A stretch of 64,000 nucleotides of DNA, taken from contig CP136069.1 of assembly GCA_032622095.1 (NCBI GenBank), positions 183,259,122 through 183,323,121 on the forward strand, in the 5' to 3' direction. The translations under genes were made by a program, and so were the position numbers. The notes below the pieces were generated by a model. It was not told the origin of the DNA and did not search any database. It worked only from the letters and a program-made list of their open reading frames with translations. Positions within the stretch are counted from its first letter, which is position 1; each line of letters begins with the position of its first letter. Below, piece after piece: positions 57,962 to 64,000 of the stretch. This DNA is from Siphonodentalium dalli (lineage: Eukaryota; Mollusca; Scaphopoda; Gadilida; Siphonodentaliidae).

Positions 57962-59906
57962 CTGCAGTGAAAATCGAAAGTTTGGATTTTGTGACTAAAG
58001 CATTGACTTAATCCTTTCTTTACTAAATGGATTATCCTGGCCCCTCAGTCATAAAAGTATAGACATACATTGGAACTGTCTATTGTTCATTTGGATGGGT
58101 GTTCAAGTAATAAAATAACTACAGACATGTGAACAGATAATGCAAGAGCAGAATTATTCATATTCATTGGTGGGAATGTTCAGATGATAAGTTCAACAAA
58201 CGACATATCATTTTTTGTTGAACTTATCATCTGAACATTTCTTAAAGGATACATTGGATCATGCCATGGTTCCCTGCTCTATCTTCAACCATGAAGGGCG
58301 AGACTGGAGTAGAGATTTATGGCATGATCTAATGATACATAATATATCACTGTGATATATTCATCATATCATTTTTTATATATATACTGTGTGTATCATA
58401 AGAATTCTGATATATAATGAGATATACAATAGAAACATGTGACAACAGTTCCAAAAGTGAACAGTCAAGAGAACGAAGACGATGAAAAAGAAAAGAGGAT
58501 GAAGAGAAGAAAGAGAAAGATAAGAAGTGTCTTAATAAGTTATACTTGTTCAGTTGTCTCATTAGCAATGAATTGGATGGCACTGGATGGGATGTTACTT
58601 CCAAAAAACAAAAACAAATATGGGGGGGGGGGGGTCCCAAGTTAGAGCAATGTCGGAATCTGATTTTATGATCTCTTTCACGTAACAAAATCATAGCTGA
58701 TTAATAAAGAGTTCACATGTGAAATCTCTTTCGGAAGAGTACATGTATACATTCCCCTTTCGATATGCAAAAAATTACAATAAAATGTATGTAACTCTGG
58801 TGAAAATACCCAGCCGGGCTTAGTTTGTGAACTCGGTTCAGATACTCCTCATGTGAACTCACATACCAACAAGTTTTGAAATCCGTTAATAATTGTTCGA
58901 AATTCCGACAACTGGTTTGTTTGAGATATCTGCCTGGACAGACGGAAAGACAGAGTGATATGTGTCCGGTCGGATGGACATAATGAGGGATGGATGGAAT
59001 GAGGGACAGATGGAGGAGATCAATCCAGTATACCCCCCCCCACATTATCTTCAAGAGTGGGGTTTAATAAAAATCAGTTGATAAACAGGGTGGATGGATG
59101 GACAAAAATCCCCAAAAAATTAAATCCACTCTCCTTCACCATGAGAATGTATCAATTTATTTATCGCTGCCATTTATAAACTCAATAAAGACTGATTAAA
59201 CAAGAGGTATGCACTCGAGCGCTAGCATACCCCCACCGTGGCAAATTCAACCCACATTATCCGAAAACACAACAAAAACGATTTTTAACTTTAAAGAAAA
59301 ATTCGGACTAATAATATCGATATGGTGTCACAAGAAGCTTGTACAGAAAAATTTATTCAAATAGGTTCATATTTGTTAAAGTTATTAAGTCAGACGGAAT
59401 TTTCTAAGTCAAAATAAGTCGAAAATGAAGTGTAATATTACGAAAAACAGTCTGAGCCATCCCTAGCAACATCATGTAGAGAGGGTATTGTGAGAAGCAT
59501 GAATACCAAAATTTATTGAAATCGGTTCATATTTGTTAAAGTTATTAAGTCGGACAGAATTTTCTAAGTCATAATAAGTCGAAAATGAGGCGTAACTTTA
59601 AAAAAAAATGTCAGACCGAACCGCAATTAGAATCATGCGGAGAGGCAGTCCTAAGGAGATTGCATACAAAAAATTATTGAAATCGGTTCATAGTTGTTCG
59701 AGTTATGAGGTCGGATGGACGGACGGACACACGGACGGAGAAAGCGCAACGGACGGACAGACGCAGTCAATCCAGTATACCCCCCCATTTTCTTCGAAAG
59801 TGGGGGTATAAAAATTAAATTAGTTGATAAACATGGTTCTCCGATACAGGTGCAGTATCGCTATCCAGTTCATGTATCACACGGTGATAGCAGTCTCCTT
59901 ATTAAA

Positions 59907-60033
59907 CATGTAACATGTGGCTTATTGTTGGACAGAAGCTCATATCCATCCCTACCTGGCTTGTCACAATGGGTTCACCAGAGACTCCTATAGGTTCAGT
60001 ATTCCTAGATGGACCCATCATGTGGCGATAGTG
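59907..60033 (-). pseudogene. Decayed partial collagen-like exon, unit 4
   Basis: Same relic as in unit 1. Confidence 0.65.
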
Positions 60034-60076
60034 GACTCATTATTAGACGTGTAACACATCCAGTATGTTATCTCAC

Positions 60077-60334
60077 CTGCGGGTCCTTGTTGGCCGGTAG
60101 TCACATCTGAACCTGTCTGGCATGTCACGCCAGGTTCACCAGATGCCATCAAAGGTCTGAGATCACCAGCTGGGCCCATCACACCAGTCTCCCCATGTGG
60201 TCCCTGTGAACCTGTCAATCTGACCTCTCCTCCTGTTCCTGGGGTACCTGTCTGGCCAGTGGGTCCTGGACCATCAGTTTCTAACTCCTCTTCAATAAAT
60301 TTCTCACAAACATGTCCGCTTACACCGGTCGACC
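60077..60334 (-). CDS. Collagen-like exon, unit 4
   Basis: 258 bp, matching units 1 and 3, with acceptor CACTGCAG and donor GCAG|GTGAGA intact. It is the last unit before the array changes type near 60.7 kb. Confidence 0.65.
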
Positions 60335-60908
60335 CTGCAGTGAAAATCGAAAGTTTGGATTTTGTGACTAAAGCATTGACTTAATCCTTTCTTTACTAAA
60401 TGGATTATCCTGGCCCCTCAGTCATAAAAGTATAGACATACATTGGAACTGTCTATTGTTCATTTGGATGGGTGTTCAAGTAATAAAATAACTACAGACA
60501 TGTGAACAGATAATGCAAGAGCAGAATTATTCATATTCATTGGTGGGAATGTTCAGATGATAAGTTCAACAAACGACATATCATTTTTTGTTGAACTTAT
60601 CATCTGAACATTTCTTAAAGGATACATTGGATCATGCCATGGTTCCCTGCTCTATCTTCAACCATGAAGGGCGAGACTGGAGTAGAGATTTATGTCATGA
60701 TCTAATGATACATAATATATCACTGTGATATATTCATCATATCATTTTTTATATATATACTGTGTGTATCATAAGAATTCTGATATATAATGATATATAC
60801 ATTAGAAACATGTGACAATAGTTCCAAATGTGAACTGTCAAAAGAGTGAAGACGATGAAAAAGAGAAGAGGATGAAGAGAAGAAAGAGAAGGAGAAGAAG
60901 TCTCTTAA

Positions 60909-62337
60909 GGGGATGGTAAAGTTTGGTCAAGATGGCCACCGCGGATTGCACCCTACCTCCAGATGATCAATAATTACTCACCGGCCATAGAATGGATAAA
61001 CTTCATATTTTTCACACATAATAAACAATAATAAACAAAGATCTTGTCATTAGTAGAGAAATTTTAGCTGTTAGAATTTACTCGCGGTAGAGTGACAAAA
61101 AATCATGTCCCCAAACAGCATTTCTCCAGTTCCAATGGTTAACTTTTTGTACAAACTGAACAGTCAAAATGGTCCTATAAGAATCTGGCTAGAGACAAGG
61201 AGACATCATTTTGAGGAAAAACAAGAACTTTCCCAAATACCCTGCCTGTGAAAATAGTACTGTCATCCTGAATAACGGCAAAATGTCCTCCATTTGCATT
61301 GTTTACATTCTTAGGAACTATTTTTCTTGGTATGGGAGACCATAATATCCTAACATTATTTTGCGATAGCCGATACACAAGCCATGGGGGCGGGGCGGCC
61401 ATGATTACAAACAAACCCATCCGTCTATACTAGAATACGATTACGAATGGAAATCGATCAGTATAGACAATCGCGCAGGGGATCAAGCTTTTGATTATGC
61501 CCATCAATATATATGGGTTATAAGCTATATGATTGTACCTGATAACCGACAATTTCTCGATTAATTTACATTCAAATGTTATTAAACGTATTTTTCTCCA
61601 CAATGTTTTTATCTCAGTGCACCAAAATAGAATTGACCGGAAGTGAACTCGCACAAGGAGTCCATCGTAAAATATGACATATTTTGTCGGAATACGGTAC
61701 TTTCCTATTCATAAATATGTTTTTATTTAGGCTATTTGATTTTAGAATAATACAATATTCTGAAACATGTAAGTTTTCTATTTATGTGATTTGCGTAATA
61801 ATATGACATCTTGTAATCTCGCTTTCGACTATAGACTGGTAATTCTAAAAATAAAATATCAACATTTCCATCTGTAACCAGCACAAAACTTCATAAATCG
61901 TGGGTAATCAAGCAACTAAATTAATTCCAACAACTTAAATAAACTGAAAGCATCGATTTCATATCATAAACTTGCCCGATTGCAGGATCAAATTGCTTTT
62001 CTGGTCGATTTTCATGTACCTGCCGCGAATTAAAAAATGACAACAACATCATGAACATGTGTTTACAATAGAAATATGGCGACTGGCTCCCAAGAGAAAC
62101 TGACACATTTTAGCGGACGTTTTTCAAACGATACAGTGAACATTAATCTAAAGCATAGCTCCTTGGCTCTTAACGGTATGTCACTTATAATGGGCTGCCT
62201 AATGATACTGTTGAAGTTATATTTTTTCACATTTGAATGCCAAAACAATGCCATAATATTGCAGATATACTCTGTTTCAAAGTCATTTTTTTGGTACAAA
62301 AAGCTTTTTAGCTCACATCTATTCGTGGCATCTATCC
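60909..62337. mobile_element. TTAA-flanked DNA element, long form, right end lost
   Basis: Follows TTAA at 60905-60908 and begins GGGGATGGTAAAGTTTGGTC. It matches the element at 63333 at both sides but contains about 890 bp more (61031-61920) in the middle. It stops at CTATTCGTGGCA/TCTATCCGTGGC, where it joins the decayed collagen-like exon of unit 5. The minus-strand frame 61175-61420 lies in the extra segment and is not a recognisable transposase. The TTAA target suggests piggyBac-type mobilisation (inference). Confidence 0.75.
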
Positions 62338-62455
62338 GTGGCTTATTGTTGGACAGAAGCTCATATCCATCCCTACCTGGCTTGTCACAATGGGTTCACC
62401 CGAGACTCCTATAGGTTCAGTATTCCTAGATGGACCCATCATGTGGCGATAGTGG
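62338..62455 (-). pseudogene. Decayed partial collagen-like exon, unit 5
   Basis: Same relic as in the type I units, but its far side now adjoins the truncated mobile element, with a shared GTGGC at the junction. Confidence 0.62.
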
Positions 62456-62497
62456 ACTCATTATTAGACATGTAACACATCCAGTATGTTATCTCAC

Positions 62498-62758
62498 CTG
62501 CAGGTCCTTGTTGGCCGGTAGTCACATCTGAACCTGTCTGGCATGTCACGCCTGGTTCACCAGATGCACCCAAAGGTCTGAGATCACCAGCTGGGCCCAT
62601 CACACCAGTCTCCCCATGTGGTCCCTGTGAACCTGTCTTCCCTGTCAATCCGACCTCTCCTCCCGTTCCTGGGGTACCTTTCTGGCCAGTGGGTCCATAA
62701 GTTTCTAACTCCTCTTCAATAAATTTCACACAAGCCTGTCTGCTTTCACCTGTCGGCC
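62498..62758 (-). CDS. Collagen-like exon, unit 5 (divergent)
   Basis: A 261-bp minus-strand exon with the same acceptor (CACTGCAG|GG) and donor (GCAG|GTGAGA), phase 1-1. It begins PTGESRQACVKFIEEELETY and continues GPTGQKGTPGTGGEVGLTG. Compared with units 1-4 it has an extra GKT triplet, lacks a GP pair, and keeps glycine where they have R (GLT against RLT) and M or V (GAS against MAS). All length differences are multiples of three, as expected if reading frame has been under selection. It looks closer to the ancestral exon. Confidence 0.7.
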
Positions 62759-62759
62759 C

Positions 62760-63328
62760 TGCAGTGAAAATCGAAAGTTTGGATTTTGCGACTAGAGCAT
62801 TTACTTAAACCTTTCTATACAAAATGGATTATCCTGGCCCCTCAGTCATAAAGGTATAGACATACATTGGAACTGTCTATTGTTCATTTGGATGGGTGTT
62901 CAAGTAATAAGATAACTACAGACATGTGAACAGATAATGCAAGAGCAGAATTATTCATATTCATTGGTGGGAATGTTCAGATGATAAGTTCAACAAACGA
63001 CATATCATTTTTTGTTGAACTTATCATCTGAACATTTCTTAAAGGATACATTAGATCATGCCATGGTTCCCTGCTCTATCTTCAACCATGAAGGGCGAGA
63101 CTGGAGTAGAGATTTATGTCATGATCTAATGATACATAATATATCACTGTGATATATTCATCATATCATTTTTTATATATATACTGTGTGTATCATAAGA
63201 ATTCTGATATATAATGATATATACATTAGAAACATGTGACAATAGTTCCAAATGTGAACTGTCAAAAGAGTGAAGACGATGAAAAAGAGAAGAGGATGAA
63301 GAGAAGAAAGAGAAGGAGAAGAAGTCTC
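62760..63328. repeat. Type II unit, intron part
   Basis: Matches the corresponding part of the type I units (for example GATTATCCTGGCCCCTCAG and the TTCAGATGATAAGTTCAAC hairpin near 62975-63040). It carries type II substitutions such as TTTATGTCATGATC. Confidence 0.85.
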
Positions 63329-63332
63329 TTAA

Positions 63333-63986
63333 GGGGATGGTAAAGTTTGGTCAAGATGGCCACCGCGGATTGCACCCTACCTCCAGATGATCAATAATTA
63401 CTCACCGGCCATAGAATGGATAAATTTCATATTTTTCACACATAATAAACAACTTAAATAAACTGAAAGCATCGATTTCGTATCATAAACTTGCCCGATT
63501 GCAGGATCAAATTGCTTTTCTGGTCGATTTTCATGTACCTGCCGCGAATTAAAAAATGACAACAACATCATGAACATGTGTTTACAATAGAAATATGGCG
63601 ACTGGCTCCCAAGAAAAACTGACATGTTTTAGCGGACGTTTTTCAAACGATACAGTGAACATTAATCTAAAGCATAGCTCCTTGGCTCTTAACGGTATGT
63701 CACTTATCATAATGGGCTGCCTTATGATATTGTTGAAGTTATAGTTTTTCACATTTGAATGCCAAAACAATGCCATAATATTGCAGATATACTCTGTTTC
63801 AAAGTCATTTTTCTGGTACAAAAAGCTTTTTAGCTCACATCTATTCGTGGCACCTCCTTTAACGATATATGCTCTATATATTATCTCTATGTTGTTATAT
63901 CTATTTCTGTCTGCTTTTATGTGAAAAATACCAATTTTGTCAGCCCGTTTCCAGACATTTTTTATGAAACAGACTTTGCCATCCCC
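63333..63986. mobile_element. TTAA-flanked DNA element, internally deleted copy
   Basis: 654 bp between TTAA 63329-63332 and TTAA 63987-63990. Terminal inverted repeats are GGGGATGGTAAAGT and ACTTTGCCATCCCC. The unit without insertion reads GTGTCTTAATAAGTTATAC (for example near 56158), so the TTAA is the duplicated target. It contains AGATGGCCACCGCGG near the left end. There is no transposase; it is a non-autonomous piggyBac-like element by target site. Confidence 0.88.
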
Positions 63987-64000
63987 TTAATAAGTTATAC

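Larger units (their letters stand above)
51385..60690. repeat. Tandem array, type I units of about 2,373 bp
   Basis: Four almost identical units. The landmark ATGTCAGACCGAACCGC (or ATGTCGGACC) recurs at 52488, 54862, 57235 and 59608, spacings of 2374, 2373 and 2373 bp. Differences are mainly polyG length (about 18, 19, 14 and 12 G) and scattered substitutions. Each unit carries one collagen-like exon on the minus strand, a decayed partial exon, a GGACGGAC repeat region and a TTCAGATGATAAGTTCAAC hairpin. Such similarity implies recent amplification, ongoing homogenisation or assembly duplication. Confidence 0.93.

Noticed and set aside
61175-61420. 81-codon minus-strand frame in the long TTAA element, considered as a transposase remnant
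   Set aside because: No DDE-type motif or recognisable piggyBac segment, and it is too short.
1-64000. tRNA, rRNA or other structured RNA genes
   Set aside because: None recognised by eye; the many strong hairpins are all explained by MITE palindromes. A covariance-model scan would be decisive.

Overview
This is an AT-rich stretch of an animal nuclear genome. Short exons are separated by introns of 1.5-12 kb with GT/AG borders, and most of the rest is miniature inverted-repeat DNA elements (MITEs), satellites and nested transposons. The repeat style (strings of GGACGGAC, polyG/polyC tracts beside TATAC boxes, many foldback elements) looks most like a bivalve or other mollusc. That is an inference; no ribosomal or mitochondrial marker is present. 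A 100-N assembly gap lies at 51285-51384.

Positions 1-39.6 kb hold the 3' part of one plus-strand gene that resembles SPATA1 (spermatogenesis-associated protein 1). Six exons can be joined in a consistent reading phase: 884-1370, 2883-2934, 12929-13054, 25180-about 25358, 31398-31496 and 39144-39308 (stop). The first two encode a charged, probably disordered region. The last four encode a coiled-coil C-terminus. A possible 21-nt phase-preserving microexon lies at 18064-18084. The 5' end of the gene is outside the window.

The introns are packed with repeats. (i) At least three TTAA-flanked MITE families (A, B and C here) start with CCCTTT and share one hairpin core. (ii) A TA-flanked near-perfect foldback family (D) starts with CAGTAATG. 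(iii) A foldback family (E) is built from GAATGAGGTCCCCAGAGGG. (iv) A 5.6-kb minisatellite of 40/43-bp monomers fills most of the second intron. Four of the six exons have a TTAA MITE ending 26-70 bp before their splice acceptor.

From 39.7 to 51 kb I see no convincing gene. This part holds MITEs, a 2.4-kb array of about 160-bp repeats each carrying a GCCATCTT motif, a GGTAAA/TTTACC foldback region and facing polyG/polyC tracts.

From 51.4 kb to the end is a tandem array of units of about 2.37 kb. Each carries one minus-strand collagen-like exon (258 bp, or 261 bp in the last copy, phase 1-1) followed by a decayed partial copy of the same exon. Near 60.7 kb the array switches to a second unit type (spacing about 2.42 kb) that carries a TTAA-flanked DNA element. 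The matching unoccupied TTAA is visible in the other units.
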